Shown here: positions 16,566 through 24,995 of the stretch, one piece after another | How the letters are laid out: each line of letters opens with the position of its first letter | Position numbering within the stretch: the stretch's first letter is position 1 | Source: Polynucleobacter sp. MG-Unter2-18 | Lineage (GTDB): Bacteria > Pseudomonadota > Gammaproteobacteria > Burkholderiales > Burkholderiaceae | Assembly (NCBI RefSeq): GCF_018687675.1 | Contig: NZ_CP061302.1 | Coordinates: forward strand, 1,190,192 to 1,254,191 | Direction: 5' to 3' | DNA length: 64,000 bases | Program-made: the position numbers and the translations under genes | Notes under the pieces: generated by a model | Told to the model about the DNA's origin: nothing | Databases searched by the model: none | What the model saw: the letters and a program-made list of their open reading frames with translations, nothing else

Positions 16566-17666
16566 TTAGAGTGTTGGGTAATCCGTATATCCGACTTCTG
16601 CCCCACCGTAAAACGTTGCGCGGTTATAAGCATTGAGTGCTGCACCCTGCTTAAAGCGCTCAGCCAAATCCGGATTAGAGATATATAAACGTCCATAGGC
16701 TACCGCATCTGCCAAACCAGCCTCTAAAACAGCTTCGCCCATAGCCTGATCATATCCGCCGGCACTAATAAACTGGCCTTGATAAGCTGCACGGAACATC
16801 TCTGAGGTAATGGGCGCCTCTACGTTCACTTGATCATTGCCACCCGCACTTGTGGAACGTGGTTCAATCATATGAACATAAGATAAGTGATAGCCATTGA
16901 GTTTCTGAATCACTGCAGTGAACAAGGCAACTGGATCGCTGTCAGCCATATCATTAAAGCTACCGTATGGTGATAAGCGCACACCGATACGATCACTTGG
17001 GTACACCTTGGTAACAGATTCAATCACTTCGCCCAATAAGCGTATGCGATTTTCAATTGAACCGCCATAGCCATCAGTGCGTTGATTGGTTTTGTCTTGC
17101 AAAAACTGATCAAGTAAATAACCATTCGCTGAATGAATTTCTACTCCATCAAAACCTGCCGCTTTAGCATTAGCAGCAGCCAATTCAAAATCCTTCAGAA
17201 GACGGGCAATGTCTTCAGTGGTCATCGACTTAGGCGTTTCGTAATCGTGCAACTTCCAATCAGCACCATACGTTTGGCCAGCAGGCGCAATCGCAGATGG
17301 AGCTTCAGGGATACCCTGCTCGGGATGCAAAGAAGAATGGGAAATACGTCCAACATGCCATAACTGCGCAATCATCTTGCCGCCTTTGGCATGCACCGCA
17401 CTCACAATCTCTTTCCAAGCAGCCGTTTGCTCAGCAGAATAGATACCAGGCGTTGCCGGATAGCCTTTACCAATTGCAGAAATTTGCGTTGCTTCGCTAA
17501 TGATGAGGCCGGCACTTGCCCTTTGCTCATAGTAAGTTTTTGCGAGAGGATGTGGCACATCCCCATCAATGGCACGCATTCTAGTAAGCGGTGCCATCAC
17601 AAGGCGGTTCTTTAATTCAATCGCGCCAAGTTTGACGGGGGTAAACATGATTTCTTTTCCGGACAT
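16566..17666 (-). CDS. nemA: Old yellow enzyme / alkene reductase
   Basis: This is a 366-residue FMN-dependent ene reductase of the NemA/OYE family, which reduces activated C=C bonds, nitroesters or N-ethylmaleimide with NAD(P)H. It shows RLVMAPLTRMRA near residue 21, QLWHVGR near 100, and the substrate-binding His/Asn pair in HSANGYLLDQF near residue 178. The Tyr proton-donor region is not obvious from motif alone. It lies downstream of oxyR on the same strand with a 77-base gap, so electrophile or peroxide-responsive expression is plausible but unproved. Confidence 0.9.
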   Translation of the reverse strand: MSGKEIMFTPVKLGAIELKNRLVMAPLTRMRAIDGDVPHPLAKTYYEQRASAGLIISEATQISAIGKGYPATPGIYSAEQTAAWKEIVSAVHAKGGKMIAQLWHVGRISHSSLHPEQGIPEAPSAIAPAGQTYGADWKLHDYETPKSMTTEDIARLLKDFELAAANAKAAGFDGVEIHSANGYLLDQFLQDKTNQRTDGYGGSIENRIRLLGEVIESVTKVYPSDRIGVRLSPYGSFNDMADSDPVALFTAVIQKLNGYHLSYVHMIEPRSTSAGGNDQVNVEAPITSEMFRAAYQGQFISAGGYDQAMGEAVLEAGLADAVAYGRLYISNPDLAERFKQGAALNAYNRATFYGGAEVGYTDYPTL

Positions 17667-17743
17667 GAACTACTTTCTTTGAGGGTGAAGATTTAATGAA
17701 TGCGCAACTTTAGCAGGGATATTAAAGTCCCGCCGACACCATA

Positions 17744-18691
17744 CTAGACTCTCTGGAAACTCTTTCGACTACCCCGACTAATTCTTGGGCTAGATTTAAA
17801 TCTTGACTCAATACTATGGGCAAGCGCTTGGAACTCATCATGATGCGCGGTTGATAACCGGGCAACGAGTGCGATTACTCTTTTAGGAGCGGGCGGTGCT
17901 AAAGGCCGAGCAACCAATGTCGTGCCATTTAAAATCCCGCCTTTTACCGCCATCTCAGGAAGGAGTGCAATGCCCATGCCAGACTCCACCATTTGCAACA
18001 GCGTCAGTAAGCTAGTAGCTTCCATGCCCTCAGCATTGCGAATATCAGAATGCTTACAAGCTTGCATCGTGTGATCACGCAGGCAATGACCCTCCTCTAG
18101 CAAAAGCAGCCTTTCTGCCATTTTGGTAGGCAAATGAATTTCCTTCCCTTTTAATGCAGGGTCGTTAGCACCTGCAACCAACCAAAATTCATCTACAAAG
18201 AGCTCTTTCACCAAAAGGCCGGCTGTGTCATAGGGCAATGCAATTAACGCAAAGTCGAGTTGATGATCTGCTAAGCGCACCAATAGATTAGCGGTTAAAT
18301 CTTCACGCAGAGCAATTTTTAACTTAGGGTAATGCTCCCGAATATCAGGCAACACATTTGGTAATAAAAATGGTGCAATGGTCGGGATTACTCCCAATCG
18401 AATTGTCCCTACCATTGGCTCACCAGAGGCACTCGCGTACTCCACCAGATCTTGAGATGAGGCTAGGATTGCCTTGGCCCTTTCCAAAATCTCTACGCCG
18501 ATTGGGGTAATGGCCACATTTTGTCTATCCCGCTCCACCAAGCGGACCCCCAAAACATCTTCAAGCTCTTTTAAACCAGCACTGAGAGTAGATTGACCAA
18601 CAAAGCAGACCTCTGCAGCCCTAGTGAAATTAAGCTCTTGTGCAACTGCTACAAAATAGCGAAGCTGTCTTAATGAAGGTAGAGCAGCCAT
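17744..18691 (-). CDS. oxyR: Peroxide-sensing regulator OxyR
   Basis: This is a 315-residue LysR-type regulator. The N-terminal winged helix-turn-helix (residues 7-65) includes LNFTRAAEVCFVGQSTLS. The regulatory domain carries GHCLRDHTMQAC with Cys203 and Cys212, the same spacing and context as the redox Cys pair of E. coli OxyR, followed by ATSLLTLLQMVESGMGIALLP. It therefore should sense hydrogen peroxide by disulfide formation and activate antioxidant genes. A candidate operator lies 12 bases upstream of its start (18703-18739), suggesting autoregulation. Rubredoxin genes are divergent from it. Confidence 0.93.
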   Translation of the reverse strand: MAALPSLRQLRYFVAVAQELNFTRAAEVCFVGQSTLSAGLKELEDVLGVRLVERDRQNVAITPIGVEILERAKAILASSQDLVEYASASGEPMVGTIRLGVIPTIAPFLLPNVLPDIREHYPKLKIALREDLTANLLVRLADHQLDFALIALPYDTAGLLVKELFVDEFWLVAGANDPALKGKEIHLPTKMAERLLLLEEGHCLRDHTMQACKHSDIRNAEGMEATSLLTLLQMVESGMGIALLPEMAVKGGILNGTTLVARPLAPPAPKRVIALVARLSTAHHDEFQALAHSIESRFKSSPRISRGSRKSFQRV

Positions 18692-18702
18692 GATCTGTAC
18701 TT

Positions 18703-18739
18703 ATCCATATAATCTATTTATTTGATAAATAATATCATT
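18703..18739. promoter_or_regulatory. Candidate OxyR operator
   Basis: Two 15-base half elements, at 18703-18717 and 18725-18739, are separated by exactly seven bases. They match the known OxyR pattern (ATAG-T---A-CTAT, seven bases, repeat) at 8 of 10 and 7 of 10 defined positions by my count. The site sits between oxyR and the divergent rubredoxin gene. The region is AT-rich, which lowers the weight of the match. Confidence 0.5.
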
Positions 18740-18789
18740 TCTATTTACTCAATAAATCATTGTTTTTTTGCTTGCTTGATACAAAACAA

Positions 18790-18824
18790 CTAGAACGTTG
18801 TCTAGCAAGTGAATTTGAAATTCA
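18790..18824. promoter_or_regulatory. Two palindromes upstream of the rubredoxin gene
   Basis: Two inverted repeats lie 40-75 bases before the rubredoxin ATG: CTAGA with six bases then TCTAG (18790-18805), and a 15-base odd-centred perfect palindrome TGAATTTGAAATTCA (18810-18824). They may be operators for the rubredoxin unit. No regulator can be named from the sequence. Confidence 0.4.
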
Positions 18825-18863
18825 ATTTAAACTATCCTTAATCTCTTTTAGCAAGGAATCCCT

Positions 18864-19031
18864 ATGAAATCTTGGCAATGTATCGTATGCGGCTTCATCT
18901 ATGACGAAGCGAAAGGCTTGCCTGAAGATGGCATTCCTGCCGGCACTGCTTGGGCTGACGTCCCTGAAGATTGGGAATGTCCAGATTGCGGCGTATCAAA
19001 ATCTGACTTTGAAATGGTACAAGTTTCCTAA
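18864..19031 (+). CDS. rubA: Rubredoxin
   Basis: This is a 55-residue rubredoxin, a one-iron electron carrier. The four iron ligands are Cys6 and Cys9 (CIVCG) and Cys39 and Cys42 (CPDCG), with the conserved aromatic and acidic core ([13 protein letters not shown]). The ATG follows an AAGGAA ribosome site. The TTG start of a rubredoxin reductase gene lies 48 bases downstream, so the two form an NAD(P)H-to-rubredoxin electron chain. The terminal acceptor (alkane hydroxylase, peroxide or oxygen reductase) is not in the window. Confidence 0.96.
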   Translation: MKSWQCIVCGFIYDEAKGLPEDGIPAGTAWADVPEDWECPDCGVSKSDFEMVQVS

Positions 19032-19079
19032 GTTAAGCCAAACGCAACACCTTTAAACGCATTATTAGGGAGTCCAGTT

Positions 19080-20246
19080 TTGGATCATCAGAATCAATCA
19101 TCCCCATCGGGGATTGTCATTATTGGTAGCGGTTTAGCAGGCTACACCGTCATACGCGAGCTTCGCAAAATAGACAAGGCGATTCCGATTACCCTTTTAA
19201 CAAGAGAGCCAGGATATTTTTACTCCAAGCCGATGCTCTCTACGGCATTGGCAAGCAGCAAATCTGCAGAGCAATTAATTTCTACTAATGCCGATGGCAT
19301 GGCAACACAGCTAGACATTACGATTCTGGGCGATGTTGATGTCACTGCAATTGATACTGCCGCACAAACAGTCACCACTTCTAAAGGCATTATTTCCTAT
19401 GGCAAGCTCGTACTTGGATTGGGCGCTGATCAAATTCGTCTACCTTTAAAAGGTAATGCAGCTCATGAGGTCATTACCGTCAATGATCTAGAAGACTATG
19501 CTCAATTTCGCAAGACAATTGAAGGCAAAAAACGCATCGCTATCTTAGGCGCAGGCCTCATTGGATGCGAGTTTGCAAATGATTTAGTTTTAGGCTCCTA
19601 TGAAGTAGATGTCATCGACTTAGCGCCACAGGCTTTGGGTAGACTCCTTCCCGAGGCTGCAGCTCAAGCACTTCAGACTAAGCTCAGCGAAGCCGGTGTA
19701 CGTTGGCATTTCGCCACTACCGTGCAATCAATTGATCGAAGTGGTGACACTCTCTCAATTACGCTTGCTAACGGATCAGTAATTCATAGCGATGCATTTC
19801 TATCGGCTGTCGGTTTAAGACCTCGCCTAGATTTAGCCCAAGCTGCCGGAATTTCCACAGGTGAAGGTATTACCGTTAATCGCCAATTAGAAACTAGCGC
19901 CAAGAATGCTTATGCTATTGGCGATTGCGCCGAAGTCGAGGGCCTGGTACTGCCTTATGTCATGCCGATCATGCAGGCTGCACGGGCTTTAGCTCCTAAT
20001 CTGCTTGGACAAGCGACTACACTCAGTTATCCCGCTATGCCGGTGATGGTGAAGACCCCCGCCCTACCAACCATTGTTTCACCACCGGCTAAGGGTGCAA
20101 TCGGTGACTGGAAAATCAATGCGGTCGAAGGTGGTCTTGAGGCGCGCTTGGAATCTCGCGATGGCAAGCTACTTGGGTTTGCTCTTCTCGGTTCAGCCAC
20201 TGCACAACGTGGCGCATGGACAAAAGAGTTGCCGCCCGTCTTGTAA
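19080..20246 (+). CDS. FAD-dependent rubredoxin reductase
   Basis: This is a 388-residue pyridine-nucleotide-disulfide-family flavoprotein that should transfer electrons from NAD(P)H to the rubredoxin encoded just upstream. The FAD motif IIGSGLAGY lies near residue 14. A second Rossmann motif IAILGAGLIGCEFA for NAD(P)H is near residue 155, and AYAIGDCAEV near 280 is the conserved FAD-binding Asp region. There is no redox-active CxxxxC, which separates it from disulfide reductases. The start is a TTG behind AGGGAG. It ends before a strong terminator. Confidence 0.9.
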   Translation: MDHQNQSSPSGIVIIGSGLAGYTVIRELRKIDKAIPITLLTREPGYFYSKPMLSTALASSKSAEQLISTNADGMATQLDITILGDVDVTAIDTAAQTVTTSKGIISYGKLVLGLGADQIRLPLKGNAAHEVITVNDLEDYAQFRKTIEGKKRIAILGAGLIGCEFANDLVLGSYEVDVIDLAPQALGRLLPEAAAQALQTKLSEAGVRWHFATTVQSIDRSGDTLSITLANGSVIHSDAFLSAVGLRPRLDLAQAAGISTGEGITVNRQLETSAKNAYAIGDCAEVEGLVLPYVMPIMQAARALAPNLLGQATTLSYPAMPVMVKTPALPTIVSPPAKGAIGDWKINAVEGGLEARLESRDGKLLGFALLGSATAQRGAWTKELPPVL

Positions 20247-20288
20247 TCAAGATGGCTGACTACCATCCCTCAACGCCCTGCACTAAAG

Positions 20289-20316
20289 TAAAAGGCCCGC
20301 TCAGCGGGCCTTTTAA
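20289..20316. terminator. Bidirectional rho-independent terminator
   Basis: A perfect inverted repeat AAAAGGCCCGC / GCGGGCCTTTT with a two-base centre lies between the convergent rubredoxin reductase and PuuD-like genes. T-runs are present on both strands. Confidence 0.9.
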
Positions 20317-20334
20317 ATGATCTAAAGCATTACC

Positions 20335-20928
20335 TTATGAGGCAATCACAAACCAAGTTGTATTGTGCGACTGAGCACTCATCAAAAATAGCATTGGGAT
20401 AGAAAGCATTGTATTGAAGCGAGAAGTCAACATCGCAATGCGTGCAGACTTTGCTTTGACATCAGGCTCAACCACAACGATGCCTAAGGCACGTTTTTGA
20501 TTTGGCCAAATAATGAACCAAACATTAAACGCCATGATCAAGGCGATCCACATACCTAAACCGATTGCACGGAAAGGTGCCTGCAAAGTGAATGCTTGAT
20601 GCGCATATCCATTCACTATGGATAAAACTAAACCACTAATTACAGTCGCTAAGGCAGCCCAACGGAACCAAAAGAGCGCTGTTGGAGCGATAACTTTTCC
20701 GATTGCCGGCTTTTGCTCATCCGGAATCTTTGCCATCGATGGAATCTGTACAAAATTGAAATACCAAAGTAAGCCTATCCACATCACGCCAACCATCACG
20801 TGAATCCAGCGGAATAAGAATGACAACTCAATCGAGCCGAAGTTTGCGCCCATGGCAAGGACGATCAATGCTAGTAACACAAAGCCAGCTAAAACAGTGC
20901 GGCCTAATGAGGTAAAGATAGATGACAT
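20335..20928 (-). CDS. PuuD-like urate-oxidase N-terminal membrane protein
   Basis: This is a 197-residue integral membrane protein with five or so helices and conserved His and Trp positions (FRWIHVMVGVMWIGLLWYFNF near residue 40). The pattern matches the membrane domain found at the N-terminus of the cytochrome-linked urate hydroxylase PuuD. The C-terminal cytochrome c domain of PuuD is missing, and no purine genes are next to it, so urate oxidation should not be assumed. A haem-binding or quinol-linked role is possible. Confidence 0.72.
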   Translation of the reverse strand: MSSIFTSLGRTVLAGFVLLALIVLAMGANFGSIELSFLFRWIHVMVGVMWIGLLWYFNFVQIPSMAKIPDEQKPAIGKVIAPTALFWFRWAALATVISGLVLSIVNGYAHQAFTLQAPFRAIGLGMWIALIMAFNVWFIIWPNQKRALGIVVVEPDVKAKSARIAMLTSRFNTMLSIPMLFLMSAQSHNTTWFVIAS

Positions 20929-21119
20929 GAGAGCTTCCTAAAAAGGTAAATATATCAAGCAGGATTAGGCAAAATTCTTACTTGCAAAATCCAAGTTCAC
21001 TACATTGTAAAACGTGATGATCAGTGGCTACAACAGCCACAACCGCCTTAACTATAGACGATTATGACGAATTTGTTGGGTACGAAGCACTAAAGGAGGG
21101 CTGGTGACCCTTTTAAAGG

Positions 21120-21896
21120 TTACTGAGCCGTCCAGCCACCATCCATATTCCAGGCCGCTCCACGTACTTCAGAAGCATCTGGGCTGCAAAGGAAAACAGC
21201 TAGTGCCGCCAATTGCTCTGAGGCCACAAATTCACCGGAGGGTTGTTTCTCAGACACCAAGGCTTTTTTGGCCTCTTCATTCGAAATTCCTTCACGCTCT
21301 GCCCGAGCATCCACTTGCTTTTGAACTAAGGGAGTCAAAACCCAACCAGGGCAAATCGCATTACAAGTAATCCCCGTTTTGGCATTCTCTAGAGCAGTCA
21401 CTTTGGTTAAGCCAACAATGCCATGCTTGGCAGCGACATAAGCTGATTTTTGAACTGAGCCAACCAAGCCATGAACAGAGGCGATATTAATAATGCGACC
21501 CCAGTTGCGCTGCTTCATTCCAGGCAAGGCATGATGAGAGGTATAAAAAGCTGAGCTTAAGTTGATGGCAATAATCGACTCCCAATTATCTGCTGGAAAG
21601 TCTTCGATATTCGCTGTGTGCTGAATACCCGCATTGTTAACTAATATATCTAGCGAACCAAAGCGTTTTTCAGTCTGCTTGATCAGATCCTCAATCTCAG
21701 CAGGCTTACTCATATCAGCACCGTGATATTCCACTTCAACACCACAAGCTTGGATAGCAGCAATGGCGGCATCTTTTTCACCAAAGCCGTTCACCATAAT
21801 ATTGACACCCTGCTTTGCTAAACCAATAGCCATTGCCAAACCAATGCCACTAGTCGAGCCAGTGACAAGAGCTGTTTTACCTTTTAAATGGGACAT
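21120..21896 (-). CDS. bdhA: 3-hydroxybutyrate dehydrogenase
   Basis: This is a 258-residue short-chain dehydrogenase that interconverts (R)-3-hydroxybutyrate and acetoacetate with NAD in polyhydroxybutyrate breakdown. It has TGSTSGIG at residues 13-20, LVNNAGIQH near 87, the catalytic Ser and YxxxK (SAYVAAKHG) near residue 152, and the diagnostic C-terminal region with VLTPLVQKQ and GAAWNMDGGWTAQ. It lies 131 bases downstream of the molybdenum hydroxylase operon on the same strand, separated by a 9-bp inverted repeat. Confidence 0.9.
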   Translation of the reverse strand: MSHLKGKTALVTGSTSGIGLAMAIGLAKQGVNIMVNGFGEKDAAIAAIQACGVEVEYHGADMSKPAEIEDLIKQTEKRFGSLDILVNNAGIQHTANIEDFPADNWESIIAINLSSAFYTSHHALPGMKQRNWGRIINIASVHGLVGSVQKSAYVAAKHGIVGLTKVTALENAKTGITCNAICPGWVLTPLVQKQVDARAEREGISNEEAKKALVSEKQPSGEFVASEQLAALAVFLCSPDASEVRGAAWNMDGGWTAQ

Positions 21897-21922
21897 ATTT
21901 TTATTCGCTATATCAAGTTAAT

Positions 21923-21949
21923 CGTGAATCCCCAGACTGAGGATTCACG
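21923..21949. repeat. 9-bp perfect inverted repeat before bdhA
   Basis: CGTGAATCC and GGATTCACG flank a nine-base loop. On the minus strand it lacks a T-run, so it is not a standard terminator. It may be an operator for bdhA or an RNA stem that separates bdhA from the upstream hydroxylase operon. Confidence 0.55.
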
Positions 21950-22026
21950 TATGGTCAAATCTTGATGTTACAGGATGCGTAAACTCCTTTGATACGCGGA
22001 ATGTACTAATTTAGAAGTACGCTAAA

Positions 22027-24423
22027 TTAGACTTTTCCAAGCGCCTTGAGAATCTTTTCGCACGTGATAGGCTGGTCAAACACTGCAGCATTTAAAGGTG
22101 CCAGAGCATCATTAATCGCATTCTGAACCGCCCCAGGGGCACCGGCAGTTCCAGCTTCGCCAGCACCTTTTGCGCCTAACTTAGATGACTGAGTTGGAGT
22201 CTCAACGTGGGCCACTTCAATATCCGGCATTTCATTAGCCATTGGTACTAAGTAATCAGCCATACTGCCATTCCGCAGTAGGCCACTTTCGTCGTAGATA
22301 CACTCTTCGAAAAGGACGCCGCCGATACCCTGGACAATTGCGCCACGCACTTGCTCATCTACCAACATGGGATTCAATACCCGGCCACAATCCTCAACTG
22401 CCCAATGTTTTAGAAGCTTTACAAATCCGGTATCCGGATCGACTTCAACATAAGAAGCTTGAACGCCATTAGTAAAAATAAATGGATATTCTTTTTGAGT
22501 GTAATGACGTGTCACCATCAAATCAGCCGAAAATCCTACTGGCAAAGTATCTGTACGGAAATAACCTATTCGCCCAATCTCACTAAACGGTAAGAGCTGC
22601 TCACCGCTAGCCTTATCTAAAACATGACCACGGCGGACGGATAACTCTTCAGGTGATCTACTCAAGATTGCACCAGCAAGCTTTAAGATATTTTCTTGAA
22701 GCGCTTGGCAAGCTAACAAGACTGTCTCACCACCTACACCAGCGCCACGTGAAGCCCAGGTACCGCCACCGTAAGGAGTCACATCGGTATCACCAGTAAT
22801 GATGCGCACATCTTTAATCGACAGACCAACGGCATCGGCAGCAATTTGCGCATAAATACCTTCAGTACCCTGACCCTGCTCACCAACACCGATCAATATC
22901 GATACAACGCCGCTTGGATCTAAACGTGCAGAGGCACCATCCTGAGATGCGATGCGCGCACCACCGACCCCATAGAATGCTGGACTTGGGTTAGTTAGCT
23001 CAATTAATGTAGCAAAACCAATCCCGCGATAGATGCCTTTTTTACGCAACTCCGCCTGCTCTTTACGCAAAGCAGAATAGTCCATCATCTTTTCGATAGT
23101 TCGCAAGCACTGCTCGTGCGACAACACTTCCAACTTGATTCCGGAAATTCCCGAGCAAGGGTATGCATCATCAGGAATCACATTGCGCTTACGAAACTCC
23201 AAAGGATCCATATTTAACTTTTGAGCCGCCAAATCAACCAAGCCCTCAGTCACAGCACAGGCAATTGGGTGGCCTACGCCGCGGTACTGGCAGGTAGGCG
23301 TTTTATTCTGAAAGACCACATTAAGTTTGGCACGATAGTTCTGATGCTTGTATGGTCCGCCAACCAAGTTCACTACCTGGTTACCTTCGATTGCACTAGT
23401 TCTCGGGAACATAGAGTAAGGGCCAATCGCCGTGAGATCGTCAATCTCAAACGCCAAGATATCGCCCTCTTTATTGGCTGCAATACGTCCTTTAATCCGA
23501 TGCTCACGCGCATGAATATCACTCGTAAATGATTCGAGTCGATCTGCAACAAACTTGACTGGGCGATCCAACATCATCGCTAAGCCCACCGTTGCAAAAT
23601 CATCAGGATACGCATGCACCTTGATACCAAAGGATCCGCCTACGTCTTTACAAATGACATGGACATCAGACTCTGACAGGCCAAACTGACGGCAATATAA
23701 ATCTTGCATCATGTGAGGCGCTTGTTGCGAGTGATACACCGTGAGACGACGATCGCCGGGATTGTAATCAGCGATTTGGCAACGAGGTTCTAAAGTTACG
23801 CCCGTATGTCGACCAAATCCAAAAGTAGCTTCAGCAACAATATCAGCTGTTGCAAACACTTCATCCACCTGACCAACATCCAAGGTGCGGGTAAAGCAAA
23901 GGTTGTCCCCAAGCTCAGGATGAATGACCGGGATATCTGCATCCAATGCCGTTTCCATTGAAACTACTGCAGGCAGCTCTTCCCACTCAACATCAACGAA
24001 CTGCAAAGCATCTTCTGCTTGTGCGCGTGTCTCAGCAACTACAGCAACTACAGGCTCACCTTGCCAGCAAGCCCTATCAATTGCCAATGCATATTGAGGA
24101 GCGGATTTCATACCCGCAAGGTGGCCTAAGGTGGCAACCCATGGCTTACAAAGTTCGGCCATTTTCACGCCATCGACAATGGCCAGAACACCAGGCATCT
24201 TGCTAGCTTGTTCAGTATGAATTTTTCCAATTTTCATATGCGCTACTGGCGAACGCCAGTAAACAACATGACCCATTCTTGGTAGCTGAATATCATCTAC
24301 ATAAGTGCCCTGACCCTCGATGAGTCGACGCGCCTTGTGTCGGGGTTCACTACTACCGATATAGCGCTGGTCATTGGTTACTGGATCAAGAACCAATCCT
24401 TTAAGATCTACTGGCTTATTCAT
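22027..24423 (-). CDS. Molybdenum hydroxylase large subunit (xanthine dehydrogenase family)
   Basis: This is a 798-residue molybdopterin-cytosine-dinucleotide-type catalytic subunit that would hydroxylate a substrate carbon with water. It has the RYIGSSEPRHKARRL N-terminus of CoxL-like subunits, VGGSFGIKVHAYPDD near residue 263, and GEQGQGTEG. The C-terminal GAKGAGEAG near residue 755 holds the catalytic Glu. The loop that in true CO dehydrogenase reads AYRCSFR is QYRGVGHP here (about residues 379-386), so the copper-binding Cys is absent. It is therefore not a form I CO dehydrogenase; an aromatic or N-heterocycle hydroxylase is more likely. It is the last gene of a four-gene operon. Confidence 0.9.
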   Translation of the reverse strand: MNKPVDLKGLVLDPVTNDQRYIGSSEPRHKARRLIEGQGTYVDDIQLPRMGHVVYWRSPVAHMKIGKIHTEQASKMPGVLAIVDGVKMAELCKPWVATLGHLAGMKSAPQYALAIDRACWQGEPVVAVVAETRAQAEDALQFVDVEWEELPAVVSMETALDADIPVIHPELGDNLCFTRTLDVGQVDEVFATADIVAEATFGFGRHTGVTLEPRCQIADYNPGDRRLTVYHSQQAPHMMQDLYCRQFGLSESDVHVICKDVGGSFGIKVHAYPDDFATVGLAMMLDRPVKFVADRLESFTSDIHAREHRIKGRIAANKEGDILAFEIDDLTAIGPYSMFPRTSAIEGNQVVNLVGGPYKHQNYRAKLNVVFQNKTPTCQYRGVGHPIACAVTEGLVDLAAQKLNMDPLEFRKRNVIPDDAYPCSGISGIKLEVLSHEQCLRTIEKMMDYSALRKEQAELRKKGIYRGIGFATLIELTNPSPAFYGVGGARIASQDGASARLDPSGVVSILIGVGEQGQGTEGIYAQIAADAVGLSIKDVRIITGDTDVTPYGGGTWASRGAGVGGETVLLACQALQENILKLAGAILSRSPEELSVRRGHVLDKASGEQLLPFSEIGRIGYFRTDTLPVGFSADLMVTRHYTQKEYPFIFTNGVQASYVEVDPDTGFVKLLKHWAVEDCGRVLNPMLVDEQVRGAIVQGIGGVLFEECIYDESGLLRNGSMADYLVPMANEMPDIEVAHVETPTQSSKLGAKGAGEAGTAGAPGAVQNAINDALAPLNAAVFDQPITCEKILKALGKV

Positions 24424-24443
24424 AATCAGTTTTCCCAGTCTTC

Positions 24444-24953
24444 TTAAGCGAGAGCAACAACGGGTTTAATTTTTTCACCTTTGGCACGAGCTTCAAGCAC
24501 GGCCATGATGGCGTCTACTATGGAGTGGTAGCCAGTGCAACGGCAATAATTTCCAGAGATCCATTCACGCACTTCTTCACGGGTCGATTTAGGTTGTTTT
24601 TCTACTAATTCAGCTGCAGCAAGCAACATTCCAGAAGAGCAGAAACCACATTGCATTGCGTTATGGCGCATAAAGGCTTCCTGCAGATCTGCCAACGCTC
24701 CGCTCTTGGTTAATCCCTCAATTGTTTCAACTACACAACCATTGGCTTGTACAGCCAAATACAAACAACCGCGAATAATTTTCCCATCCACTTTCACCGT
24801 ACAGGCACCGCAAGCACCCTGTTCACAGCCAAGGTGCGGACCTTTGAGATGGAGATCTTCTCGCAAAAAATCCACCAAATGACGACGGGGCTCAATTTCA
24901 GCATTAACTGTCAAACCATTGACGGTCATCGTAATTTTCTTCTTTAAGCTCAT
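24444..24953 (-). CDS. Molybdenum hydroxylase 2Fe-2S subunit
   Basis: This is a 169-residue small subunit with two [2Fe-2S] clusters that carry electrons from molybdenum to FAD. The plant-ferredoxin-like cluster uses Cys43, Cys48, Cys51 and Cys63 (CEQGACGAC...C). The second uses Cys102, Cys105, Cys137 and Cys139 (CGFC...CRC). Length and cluster spacing are normal for CoxS-like subunits. It lies 20 bases upstream of the large-subunit gene, confirming an operon. Confidence 0.95.
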   Translation of the reverse strand: MSLKKKITMTVNGLTVNAEIEPRRHLVDFLREDLHLKGPHLGCEQGACGACTVKVDGKIIRGCLYLAVQANGCVVETIEGLTKSGALADLQEAFMRHNAMQCGFCSSGMLLAAAELVEKQPKSTREEVREWISGNYCRCTGYHSIVDAIMAVLEARAKGEKIKPVVALA

Positions 24954-24995
24954 TAAAATCTCCGAACTAGATTTATCTTTTTATGTATTGATTGC

